A stretch of DNA of 64,000 nt from Actinomycetota bacterium (GTDB taxonomy: Bacteria > Actinomycetota > Acidimicrobiia > Acidimicrobiales > Ilumatobacteraceae), in the NCBI GenBank assembly GCA_016213625.1, contig JACQZZ010000109.1:27743-91742 (forward strand), read 5' to 3'. Of this stretch, positions 26,502 to 34,053 are shown one piece after another (within the stretch, counting starts at the first letter, position 1; every line of letters starts with the position of its first letter). The notes below the pieces were generated by a model. It worked only from the letters and a program-made list of their open reading frames with translations, was not told the origin of the DNA and ran no database searches. The position numbers were made by a program, and so were the translations under genes.

Positions 26502-28274
26502 TCAGAACGTGCCGGCGGGAGCGATGAACACCGCTGTCTCCTGGCCGAGCACCAGCATGCGCGCCATCTTCTGCTCGGTGGCCGCCGGCACCCGCGGGTC
26601 GAGGGATGCGCCGAACAGGTTCGAGTCCACCATCTCGGCCACGTCGTCGAGGCCGGCCACCGCGAGCTCGTCCATCACCTCGTCGTGCAGGCGGTCGAAC
26701 TCGGCCAGCTCGTCGGCCGAGCGCGGCTCGAAGAACGCCACCTCCACGGCCCCCTCACGATCACGCCACGCAGCCACGTTGATCCCGGTGGCGAACACGA
26801 CTTCGGCGGTCGCCGACGACGGGTCGGTGATGCGGTGCGGAGTGACCGGCACCCGGTACGTCTCGTACGCGCGGGCGTCGAAGCCGCGGCGCTCGAGCTC
26901 GCTGATGAGGCCGTACCCCTGCGAGCCGACGTAGTAGGCGTCGTTCCACACGACGGCATACACGCCGTCCTTGCCGTCGGCCGCCCCCACACCGCCGGTC
27001 AGTGCGGCGGCGGTGTCGTCGAGCACGGCGTCGAGCGACCGTGAGAGCCGCGGCTCGGGTGGATCCACCATCGCCGCGTCCTTCACGAAGAAGACACCGG
27101 CCACCACCAGCACGGCGACGGCCACACGAGCCAGCGGCAGCGGGCGGCCGTCGCGCCGTTCCCACCACACGATCGCGGTCCACACCGATGCCGCCACCGC
27201 GAGCAGCGCGATGGACCACGACCACAGCGTGAGGTAATACCAGACCTTGCCGAAGATGCGGCCGGTGGACAGCACCGCCACCGCCACGCCGACCGCCACC
27301 ACCGTGTGCAGGCGGACGAGGCGCCGGTCGCGCAACCGCCAGGCCACCACGAACGCTCCGATCCACACCAGGAGCACCACGGCGCCGATGGCCCACCGAC
27401 CGCCCGCCAGGTCGTCGAGTGTGGCGAGGTGGTCGTCGTTGCGGGTCACCGTGCCCGTGAGCACGCGGGTGATGTCGAAATGGGCCAGTACGGTCTTGAC
27501 GCCCACGCCGAACCCCACGGGGTCCTCCGGTGGGGAGAGGAAGTGACGACGCAACATGGTGATGTTGCCCGGATCGTGGCGGATCTCGTCGATGAACACC
27601 GGCAGCCACAGCACCGCGCCGAGACCCACGGCGAACGCCAGGCTGCGAAGGCCGTCTCGACGCCACACGACCACGCCGATCGCCACCGCACAGAGCACCA
27701 CGCACAGGGCGAGGTACGGCACGTGCGTCTGCGCGCACAGGGTGGAGAAGCCCACCAGCGGCACCAACATCAGGTGGTCGCCGTCGAGCACGCTCCAGGC
27801 GGCGAGCAGCACGACCACGAAGCTCACCAGCGGGAGGTACGGGTTCCAGGGCTGGGTGAGCACACTCGCTCCCAGCCACGCCACCACGACCATCAGTACC
27901 GCACCCACGCCCAGCATCAGGCGACGACCGCCACGACGACCGGCGATCCACACCGCGGTCCAGGCGGCACCGACGTTGATGACGGCCGCGCCCACCAACA
28001 AGCCGTAGGCCGACCCACCGAACAGGCGGTACACCGGCCACAGCAGGTAGAAGCTCAACGGCCCGGGGTGGCTGCCCTGATCGGGGAAGTTCCCGATGCG
28101 CCCTGGCAGCCCGATGAGCGGTGTGTGCGCCCCGAACACGTCGCGCACCCGCAGTTCGGTCATCGCCAGGTCGAGCACCGGCACCCAATGTGTCCGCGCC
28201 AGTGCCACCAGCGCCACGAGGAACGGCAACGCCAGGGCGGCGCGCACGGCCCAGGCCGCCCGGCGGTCGTTCAT
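26502..28274 (-). CDS. polytopic membrane protein, GT-C-like, paralogue of the convergent gene
   Basis: This 590-residue protein has an N-terminal helix, a loop with VLDLAMTELRVRDV and SHPGPLSFYLLWP, about ten further helices, and a soluble C-terminal domain of about 150 residues. It shares motif order with the gene at 24560-26497, whose stop is only 4 bases away head-on. The ATG at 28274 overlaps the stop of the upstream mannose-synthase-like gene (ATGA), which fixes the start and suggests that gene supplies its polyprenyl-phosphate sugar donor. Confidence 0.65.
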   Translation of the reverse strand: MNDRRAAWAVRAALALPFLVALVALARTHWVPVLDLAMTELRVRDVFGAHTPLIGLPGRIGNFPDQGSHPGPLSFYLLWPVYRLFGGSAYGLLVGAAVINVGAAWTAVWIAGRRGGRRLMLGVGAVLMVVVAWLGASVLTQPWNPYLPLVSFVVVLLAAWSVLDGDHLMLVPLVGFSTLCAQTHVPYLALCVVLCAVAIGVVVWRRDGLRSLAFAVGLGAVLWLPVFIDEIRHDPGNITMLRRHFLSPPEDPVGFGVGVKTVLAHFDITRVLTGTVTRNDDHLATLDDLAGGRWAIGAVVLLVWIGAFVVAWRLRDRRLVRLHTVVAVGVAVAVLSTGRIFGKVWYYLTLWSWSIALLAVAASVWTAIVWWERRDGRPLPLARVAVAVLVVAGVFFVKDAAMVDPPEPRLSRSLDAVLDDTAAALTGGVGAADGKDGVYAVVWNDAYYVGSQGYGLISELERRGFDARAYETYRVPVTPHRITDPSSATAEVVFATGINVAAWRDREGAVEVAFFEPRSADELAEFDRLHDEVMDELAVAGLDDVAEMVDSNLFGASLDPRVPAATEQKMARMLVLGQETAVFIAPAGTF

Positions 28275-29008
28275 CCCTTGGTGAACCGCTGCCGCAGGTC
28301 TCGCCAGCGGTCGAGGATGCCCCAACCGGTGACCAGCAGCATCGACTCGACGATGATTCGCGCCGACATCTTGCTGGTGCCCTTCTCGCGGTCCTTGAAG
28401 AGGATGGGTGTCTCGACGATGTTCGCTCCCGATCGGGCCAGCCGCCGGGTGAGCTCGGTGAGGAACGCGTAGCCCTCCGCCGCCGTGCTGGCCGGATCGA
28501 TGCGCTGCAGCACATCGGCTCTGTACGCGCGGAAACCGGCCGTGCAGTCGCGCACCTTCGCTCCGAGCAACCACCCCGTGTACCGGTTGCCCCAGCGCGA
28601 CAGCAGTCGGCGGCGCATCGGCCAGTCCTGCGTGCCACCCCCTGCGACGTACCGGCTGCCGATCACCACGTCGGCACCACCCTCGATGAGGCCGAGCATC
28701 GTGGGAATGACCGCAGGATCGTGCGAGAAGTCGCTGTCCATCGACACCACGACGTCGAAACCCTCGGCGAACGCCAACGCGAATCCGTGTCGGTACGCGG
28801 CACCCAGGCCGGGTCTGCCCTCGCGGTGGACCACCGTGACCTCGCCCAGCTCGGCCGCCGCCGCGTCGGCGAGCTCGCCCGTGCCGTCGGGGCTGAGGTC
28901 GTCGACCACCATCAGATGGGCCTCCGGCACCCTCGCTCTGAGCACCCTGAGCAGGTCGACGATGTTCTCCCGCTCGTTGAACGTGGGGATGACGACGACC
29001 GGACGCAC
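28271..29008 (-). CDS. polyprenol monophosphomannose synthase-like GT2 (Ppm1/DPM1)
   Basis: This 245-residue enzyme has VVVIPTFNERENIVDLL, DDLSPDGTGELAD, SMDSDFSHDP and GGTQDWPMRRRLLSRWGN, which closely match actinobacterial Ppm1 catalytic domains. The segment DCTAGFRAYR is the conserved CTxGFR motif. It transfers mannose (or a related sugar) from a nucleotide donor to polyprenyl phosphate. No acyltransferase (Lnt) domain is fused. The GTG at 29008 is chosen because TAGCAT lies 8 bases upstream and upstream residues are not family-like. Confidence 0.9.
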   Translation of the reverse strand: MRPVVVIPTFNERENIVDLLRVLRARVPEAHLMVVDDLSPDGTGELADAAAAELGEVTVVHREGRPGLGAAYRHGFALAFAEGFDVVVSMDSDFSHDPAVIPTMLGLIEGGADVVIGSRYVAGGGTQDWPMRRRLLSRWGNRYTGWLLGAKVRDCTAGFRAYRADVLQRIDPASTAAEGYAFLTELTRRLARSGANIVETPILFKDREKGTSKMSARIIVESMLLVTGWGILDRWRDLRQRFTKG

Positions 29009-29016
29009 GGCCAGCG

Positions 29017-29022
29017 ATGCTA
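29017..29022 (-). promoter_or_regulatory. -10 element of a leaderless promoter (Ppm1-like operon)
   Basis: TAGCAT on the minus strand, then 8 bases and GTG at 29008. No ribosome-binding site is present. Confidence 0.5.
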
Positions 29023-29031
29023 CAAGGCCGA

Positions 29032-29037
29032 TACGAT
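29032..29037 (+). promoter_or_regulatory. possible -10 element of the GMC oxidoreductase operon
   Basis: TACGAT lies 10 bases before the ATG at 29048 and 4 before an in-frame GTG at 29042. It is divergent to TAGCAT at 29017-29022. A very short leader is implied. Confidence 0.4.
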
Positions 29038-29047
29038 TCCGGTGCTC

Positions 29048-29386
29048 ATGCGCCAGGTTCCCGCTCTCCCCATCGTCGGCTCGTTCGCCGAGCGGCTCCT
29101 GGTGGACGACCTTCCCGACCTGCAGCCCGCGCAGCGTCGCGAAGTGGTGGCCTTCATCGCCCATCGGGTCGATTCGCTGCCCAGCTTCACCCGCTTCGGG
29201 GTGCTGGCCATCGGCACCGTCTTTCGCATGCTCGTGGCCGTTCCCGGCGGCTGGCTCGGTGCCAAGCTGCTGATGAAGCTGCCGCTGCCCTTCGTGGGCG
29301 AGTACCCGCGCCTCATGCGGTCGTTGGGCTTCGCGTACGTGTGGGAGCACTGGCCCACCACCACCCCCACCGGAGCCCTCGCGTGA
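29048..29386 (+). CDS. small protein upstream of a GMC oxidoreductase
   Basis: This 112-residue protein is not confidently assigned to a family. It has an amphipathic N-terminal half (QRREVVAFIAHRVDSLPSFTRFG), a hydrophobic middle (VLAIGTVFRMLVAVPGGWLGAKLL) and ends WEHWPTTTPTG. Its stop overlaps the GTG of the GMC oxidoreductase gene (GTGA). Small proteins encoded with GMC dehydrogenases can be maturation or membrane-anchor subunits, as in gluconate dehydrogenase; whether this is one is an inference. The start may be the GTG at 29042. Confidence 0.6.
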   Translation: MRQVPALPIVGSFAERLLVDDLPDLQPAQRREVVAFIAHRVDSLPSFTRFGVLAIGTVFRMLVAVPGGWLGAKLLMKLPLPFVGEYPRLMRSLGFAYVWEHWPTTTPTGALA

Positions 29387-30816
29387 GCCTCGACGCCGAC
29401 ATCCTCATCATCGGCAGCGGAGCCGGTGGCGCCACCACTGCCACCGTGCTCGCCGAGGCCGGCCTCGACGTGCTCATCGTGGAAGAGGGCGCGTGGGTGG
29501 AACAGGGCTCGGTCGTCCCGTTCTCGCTCGACCAGATGGACCAGCAGTACCGCTCCGGCGGCGTCACCGTCGCACTCGGCATGCCGTCCATCGCCTACAC
29601 CGAAGGTCGATGCGCCGGCGGCGGCACCGAAGTGAACAGCGGGCTGTACTGGCGTCCGCCGGGTGAGCTGCTCGAACGGTGGCGCCACGACTTCCGCATC
29701 GCCGACTTCGACCCCGACGACCTGCTGTCCATCGCCGACGAGGTCGAGACCGCCATCAACGTGCGCACCGTGCCGGGCCCACACAGCGCTCCCAGTGAGG
29801 TGCTCCGCAGCGGCGCCGCAGCGCTCGGGTGGCAGCACAGCGAGGTGCCGCGTTGGATGACCTACCCTCACGGCGACGACGCCACGAAGGGCGAGCGGCA
29901 GTCGATGACCCGCACCTACTTGCCGCGGGCGATGAAGGCCGGCGCGCGGCTGGTCACCGGCCGTCGAATCGACCGACTCGTCATCGACGGCGGTCGCGCC
30001 ACCGAGGCCATCGCTTCCCTGCCCGACGGCTCCACGGAGCGCATCACGTTCCGGCACGTGTTCGTGTGCGGCGGGGCCATCCAGTCACCGGCCCTCCTGC
30101 AACGGTCCGGCGTGAAGGGCCACATCGGTCGCACACTCGCCGTGCATCCCACCGTGAAGCTCGCAGCCCGCTTCGCCGATGAGCTCAACGTGCCCGACGA
30201 CGTGCCCGTGCACCAGGTGAAGGAGTTCGCCCCCCACTTGTCGTTCGGCGGGTCGGCCAGCAACCCCGGCCTCGTGGCACTGAGCCTGCTCGACCAATGG
30301 CCCACCTTCCGTCGAGCCGTCACCGACTGGCCGCGCATGAGCGTGTACTACGCCGCGATCACCAGCCAGGGCCGGGGACGCGTCATGTCGGTGCCGCGGA
30401 TGAAGGATCCCATCGTCACGTATCGCCTCACCCACGCCGATCGTGAGCTCCTGCGCAGCGGCCTCGCCCGACTGGCCCTGCTCATGCTCGAGGCGGGCGC
30501 CGAGGAAGTGTTCCCGTCGTTCCGTGGTGCCCCGTCGGTGAAGAACCGGCGCGACGTCGCCACCATGCAACACGCGTTCAGCGCCACCAAGGCCACCGTG
30601 ATGACCGTGCACCTGTGCAGCACCGTGCCCATGGGAGAAGTGGCCGAGCGTTGCGGCGCCGACTCGTTCGGTCGAGTGCACGGCTACCGCAACATCCACG
30701 TCAACGATGCCTCGCTGCTGCCCACGGCGCCGGGTGTCAACCCACAGGCGTCGGTGATGGCATTCGCCATCCGCAACGCCCGCCACTTCGTCGCCACCGG
30801 AGGATCCCGTGCCTGA
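29383..30816 (+). CDS. GMC family FAD-dependent oxidoreductase
   Basis: This 477-residue flavoenzyme oxidises an alcohol group. It has the N-terminal dinucleotide-binding motif ILIIGSGAGGATTATVLAEAG with the acidic ribose-binding VEEG, and the C-terminal GMC block with VHGYRNIHVNDASLLP and GVNPQASVMAFA. It lacks an evident export signal. The GTG at 29383 overlaps the upstream stop. It is followed by two extended SDR genes with overlapping ends, so an oxidation-reduction route on a lipid or sterol-like or sugar substrate is plausible, but no substrate can be assigned. Confidence 0.82.
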   Translation: MSLDADILIIGSGAGGATTATVLAEAGLDVLIVEEGAWVEQGSVVPFSLDQMDQQYRSGGVTVALGMPSIAYTEGRCAGGGTEVNSGLYWRPPGELLERWRHDFRIADFDPDDLLSIADEVETAINVRTVPGPHSAPSEVLRSGAAALGWQHSEVPRWMTYPHGDDATKGERQSMTRTYLPRAMKAGARLVTGRRIDRLVIDGGRATEAIASLPDGSTERITFRHVFVCGGAIQSPALLQRSGVKGHIGRTLAVHPTVKLAARFADELNVPDDVPVHQVKEFAPHLSFGGSASNPGLVALSLLDQWPTFRRAVTDWPRMSVYYAAITSQGRGRVMSVPRMKDPIVTYRLTHADRELLRSGLARLALLMLEAGAEEVFPSFRGAPSVKNRRDVATMQHAFSATKATVMTVHLCSTVPMGEVAERCGADSFGRVHGYRNIHVNDASLLPTAPGVNPQASVMAFAIRNARHFVATGGSRA

Positions 30817-31855
30817 AACCTGGTCCGTACCGAACACCACCGTCGTCACCGGCGCCAACGGCTGGCTCGGGCGTGCGCTCGTGCACCGCCTGCTCGCCGA
30901 ACCCGGTCGCCGACAACTGCGGCTCCTCGCGCACAGCACCGCCGACGCGCACTCGTTGCGCGAGTTCGTCGGCCCCCGCAACGGCGTCGACATCCTCATC
31001 GGCGACGTGTCGCGAGCAGACACGGCCCAACGACTGTTGTACGGCGTGTCGAAGGACACCGACGTGTTGCACACGGCCGGCGTCATCCACCCGACCAAGG
31101 TGCGCCAGTTCGCCGAGGTCAACACGAACGGCACCCGCCACATCACCGAGGCCGCGCTCGATGCCGGCGTGCGCCGGTTGGTGCACGTGTCGTCCAACAG
31201 CCCGTTCGGCACCAATCCCCACGCATCCGACACGTTCCGCGCCGACGAACCGTTCAACCCGTACCTCGGGTACGGGAAGAGCAAGATGTTCGCCGAGGTG
31301 GCGGTCAACGAGGCCGTCGCCGCCGGCCTCGACGCCACCATCGTGCGCCCGCCGTGGTTCTACGGGCCCTTCCAGCCGCCACGCCAGACCACGTTCTTCC
31401 GGATGGTGCGCGCCGGCAAGTTCCCGGTCATCGGCAAGGGCGACCAGCGCCGCTCGATGGTCTACGTCGACAACTTGGTCGACGGCATCCTCGCCGCGGA
31501 GCTCACTCCCGCTGCTCGCGGCAACGGCTACTGGATCGCCGACGCTCGCGCCTACACGGTGAACGAGATCGTCGAGACCGTCGGCCGGGCGTTGGTCGAC
31601 GAAGGGCTGAGCGTGAAGCCGCCCACCACGCACCTACCCACGCTCGCGGCTCGTGTGGCCGAGACCGGCGACCGAGTGCTGCAGGCCGTTGGCGTGTATC
31701 AGCAGCAACTGCACGTGCTCGGCGAGATGGGCCACACCATCGCCTGCGACATCAGTCGTTCCACCGCCGAGATCGGCTATGAGCCGAAGGTGGAACTGTA
31801 CGAAGGCATGCGCCGCAGCATCCGCTGGTGCCTCGATCAGGGCCTCGAGCTGTGA
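30809..31855 (+). CDS. NAD-dependent epimerase/dehydratase (extended SDR)
   Basis: This 348-residue protein has the Rossmann motif TGANGWLG (residues 14-21), the SDR active-site segments HVSSNSPFG and YLGYGKSK (Tyr-x3-Lys), and PPWFYGP. The fold is shared by sugar epimerases and 3-beta-hydroxysteroid dehydrogenase/isomerases; the latter fits its position after a GMC oxidoreductase equally well. The GTG at 30809 has CGGAGGA upstream and overlaps the GMC gene by 8 bases. Its stop overlaps the next SDR gene (GTGA). Confidence 0.82.
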   Translation: MPETWSVPNTTVVTGANGWLGRALVHRLLAEPGRRQLRLLAHSTADAHSLREFVGPRNGVDILIGDVSRADTAQRLLYGVSKDTDVLHTAGVIHPTKVRQFAEVNTNGTRHITEAALDAGVRRLVHVSSNSPFGTNPHASDTFRADEPFNPYLGYGKSKMFAEVAVNEAVAAGLDATIVRPPWFYGPFQPPRQTTFFRMVRAGKFPVIGKGDQRRSMVYVDNLVDGILAAELTPAARGNGYWIADARAYTVNEIVETVGRALVDEGLSVKPPTTHLPTLAARVAETGDRVLQAVGVYQQQLHVLGEMGHTIACDISRSTAEIGYEPKVELYEGMRRSIRWCLDQGLEL

Positions 31856-32892
31856 TCAGCCTCGTCACCGGTGGCAGCGGCTACTTCGGTGCGCTGCTCG
31901 TCCATCGCCTGGTGGCCGCGGGCCACACCGTGCGCGTCCTCGACCTCAACGACGCCGACGACCGTCCTGCCGGCGTCGAGCTGGTGCAGGGCGACATCCG
32001 CGAACCACAGGTCGTCGCCCGTGCCGTGCAGGGAGTCGACGTGGTGTTCAACAACGTCGCCCAGGTACCGCTCGCGAAGGACCACGAGCTGCTCCGCACG
32101 GTCAACGTCGATGGCACCTCCCTCCTGCTGGCCGAGTGCCGACGAGCCGGCGTGCGCAAGGTGGTGCACACCTCGTCCAGTGCCGTGTTCGGCATCCCGC
32201 GCAGCAACCCGGTGCTGCCGTCCACCGTCCCCTCACCCGTCGAGGAATACGGTCACGCCAAGCTCGCCGCTGAATGGGCCTGTCTCGACGCCGTACGCGA
32301 GGGCCTCGACGTGTCCATCGTTCGACCGCGCACCATTCTCGGCCACGGCCGACTCGGCATCTTCGGCATTCTGTTCGAGTGGGTGGCCGACGGCGCCGAC
32401 ATCTTCGTGCTCGGCGACGGCAGCAACCGCTACCAGTTCGTCCACGCCGACGATCTGGCCGATGCCTGCATCCTCGCCGGTGCGGCGGCCGGACCCGCCG
32501 TGTTCAACGTGGGCACCGACCGCTTCGGCACGATGCGCGAGTCCCTCGAGGCGCTGTGCGCACACGCCGGCACCGGTTCGAAGGTGCGCTCGCTCCCAGC
32601 CCGGCCCGCGTCGATGGGCATGAAGGCCGCCGCCGGCCTGCACCTCGCCCCGTTCGCTCCATATCACTGGCTGATGTACAGCAAGTCGTTGTGGTTCGAC
32701 ATCCAGCACGTGCAGGACACCCTGCAGTGGCAGCCGAAGTTCTCCAACGCCGAGATGCTCGCCGACAGCTACGACTGGTTCCTCGCCAACCGTGCCCACA
32801 CCGCCGACGCCGGCCAGAGCCACCACCGCACCATCGCCAAGCAGGGCGCGCTGAAGGTGCTGAAGACCGCCACCCGCCTGTTGCCCGGCTGA
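31852..32892 (+). CDS. NAD-dependent epimerase/dehydratase (extended SDR)
   Basis: This 346-residue protein starts VISLVTGGSGYFGALLVHRL, with the TGGSGYFG Rossmann motif, a DIREPQVVARAV segment and the active-site SSSAVFGI and EEYGHAKLAAE (Tyr-x3-Lys). It resembles 3-beta-HSD-type and sugar-epimerase-type SDRs and is distinct from its upstream neighbour. The GTG at 31852 overlaps the preceding stop. It ends the operon that begins at 29048. The convergent lipoprotein remnant begins 3 bases later. Confidence 0.82.
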   Translation: MISLVTGGSGYFGALLVHRLVAAGHTVRVLDLNDADDRPAGVELVQGDIREPQVVARAVQGVDVVFNNVAQVPLAKDHELLRTVNVDGTSLLLAECRRAGVRKVVHTSSSAVFGIPRSNPVLPSTVPSPVEEYGHAKLAAEWACLDAVREGLDVSIVRPRTILGHGRLGIFGILFEWVADGADIFVLGDGSNRYQFVHADDLADACILAGAAAGPAVFNVGTDRFGTMRESLEALCAHAGTGSKVRSLPARPASMGMKAAAGLHLAPFAPYHWLMYSKSLWFDIQHVQDTLQWQPKFSNAEMLADSYDWFLANRAHTADAGQSHHRTIAKQGALKVLKTATRLLPG

Positions 32893-32895
32893 CCG

Positions 32896-33180
32896 TCAGG
32901 TCGGCAGGCACCCCGCGCAGCCGAGCGCGACGTCGATCGGGGCGATCACCGTGCCGTCGCTGAGCTGGAGCTCGGTGGTGGTGAACCGATCGCCATCGCC
33001 GGCGAACTGCACGGAGTCGAGCGTGAGCGTGCCTGAGCCGCTGACGACGTCGAGCAGCACTCCGGTCGGACGATCATCAGCTCCTCCGTTGCACGCCGTG
33101 CCACGTACAGACGCTCCCCGAAACGCTTCCATCTGGCTGCTGTGGAACTCGAACGTTCCCGGCCCCTTCGCCGCGAGCAC
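32896..33180 (-). pseudogene. displaced 3' part of the lipoprotein gene (apparent frameshift)
   Basis: This minus-strand stretch encodes 94 residues (from KGPGTFEFHSSQM to DVALGCAGCLPT at the end) in a frame shifted by one base from the lipoprotein gene upstream. Its composition looks like genuine secreted-protein sequence, while the upstream frame turns into low-quality Arg/Gly-rich residues at the same point and ends at 33077. The distance from the lipoprotein start at 33850 to the stop at 32896 is 955 bases, one more than a multiple of three. A single extra base near 33185-33200 would join both parts into about 317 residues. Confidence 0.55.
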
Positions 33181-33850
33181 GACCGACCGCGAGTGTCTGC
33201 TCGGCGTCCATCATCCACACGTGCGTGTCCAAGCACGACAACTGAACCGACAGATCGACCGCTCCCGCACCGGAACAGTCCAGCTCGCCCAGCGGGAACT
33301 GCTCGACCACGTGGGGATACACCGGTGCTTCGTACGAACCATTGCCACCGGACTGCTCGGTCACCCTGCAGGTGTCGTCGCCGTAGGCTCGCGACACCCA
33401 CCGCCACGGCGCCCATGTGCGATCGGCGCCCGCGTCGACGGACGCGCGGACCTCTGCGAGGTAGGTCGCAAAAGGCTCGACGGTCTGATCGTTGAGTTTC
33501 CAGCGGTGCTCGCCGACCACCAGAACCAATGGCACGCCGTCACTCGGTGCCTCACCGACCGGAGTCGCGGCGGGCAACGAGTCGGCCCCACGCAGCAGAT
33601 CCTGCAGGACGGACTCGTCGATCGACCCCTTCACCGTGCCGCGTCCGTTCTCCGCATACGACGAACGGTCGCCATACACCACCAACTCCGGCCCGTACAC
33701 GAACATGTCGGGCACCACACCGAGCTCGTAGCTCCCGACCTGCACCACCACATCGCTGGCACCAGTGGCGTGCGGAATCGGAGCGCCGGAAGCGTCGCTG
33801 CACGCCACCACCACAAGCGCCGCTGCGAAACAGGCCAGCCGCCTGATCAC
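33077..33850 (-). CDS. putative secreted lipoprotein, probably frameshifted near its 3' end
   Basis: As read, this is 257 residues. The N-terminus has a lipoprotein signal (IRRLACFAAALVVVACSD, lipobox VVAC). The body has PDMFVYGPELVVYGD and later LSCLDTHVWMMDAEQTLAV, after which this frame becomes Arg/Gly-rich and ends. The family is not recognised; similar secreted actinobacterial proteins of unknown function have a VVYGDG-like strand. The GTG start at 33850 overlaps the stop of the CxxC mini-protein gene (GTGA). See the displaced 3' part at 32896-33180. Confidence 0.55.
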   Translation of the reverse strand: MIRRLACFAAALVVVACSDASGAPIPHATGASDVVVQVGSYELGVVPDMFVYGPELVVYGDRSSYAENGRGTVKGSIDESVLQDLLRGADSLPAATPVGEAPSDGVPLVLVVGEHRWKLNDQTVEPFATYLAEVRASVDAGADRTWAPWRWVSRAYGDDTCRVTEQSGGNGSYEAPVYPHVVEQFPLGELDCSGAGAVDLSVQLSCLDTHVWMMDAEQTLAVGRARGEGAGNVRVPQQPDGSVSGSVCTWHGVQRRS

Positions 33851-34041
33851 ATCGCGGCCCGGCCGAGGCCCTGGGCGAGCTGGTTCAGGTCGCCGATCTG
33901 CATGTGCTGCCACACCGGGGTCCCTTGGAACGCCGGCTCGGCACACGGCGCGTGGAAGTACTCGTCGGCCAGCCAGGCCGCGTGATCGGTCGGACGGATC
34001 ACCAGACCGCACAACCGGCAGATCGGATCGCTCGACCGCAT
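33847..34041 (-). CDS. small CxxC/HxxC protein, putative zinc-binding
   Basis: This 64-residue protein has C8-x2-C11 and H30-x2-C33 (ICRLCG ... YFHAPC), a possible zinc knuckle, and ends in an amphipathic helix (QIGDLNQLAQGLGR). No known function is recognised. The ATG at 34041 is 6 bases after TAGGGT, a -10-like hexamer that overlaps the stop codon of the upstream HNH gene, so it can be transcribed alone as a leaderless message. Its stop overlaps the start of the lipoprotein gene. Confidence 0.65.
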   Translation of the reverse strand: MRSSDPICRLCGLVIRPTDHAAWLADEYFHAPCAEPAFQGTPVWQHMQIGDLNQLAQGLGRAAM

Positions 34042-34047
34042 GCGACA

Positions 34048-34053
34048 ACCCTA
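34048..34053 (-). promoter_or_regulatory. -10 element of a leaderless promoter (CxxC mini-protein)
   Basis: TAGGGT on the minus strand, then 6 bases and ATG at 34041. The TAG of this hexamer is also the stop codon of the DUF222-HNH gene. Confidence 0.5.

Noticed and set aside
26493..26506. CTGA-CGGG-TCAG between the convergent GT-C genes as a terminator
   Set aside because: The stem is only four bases and made mainly of the two stop codons.
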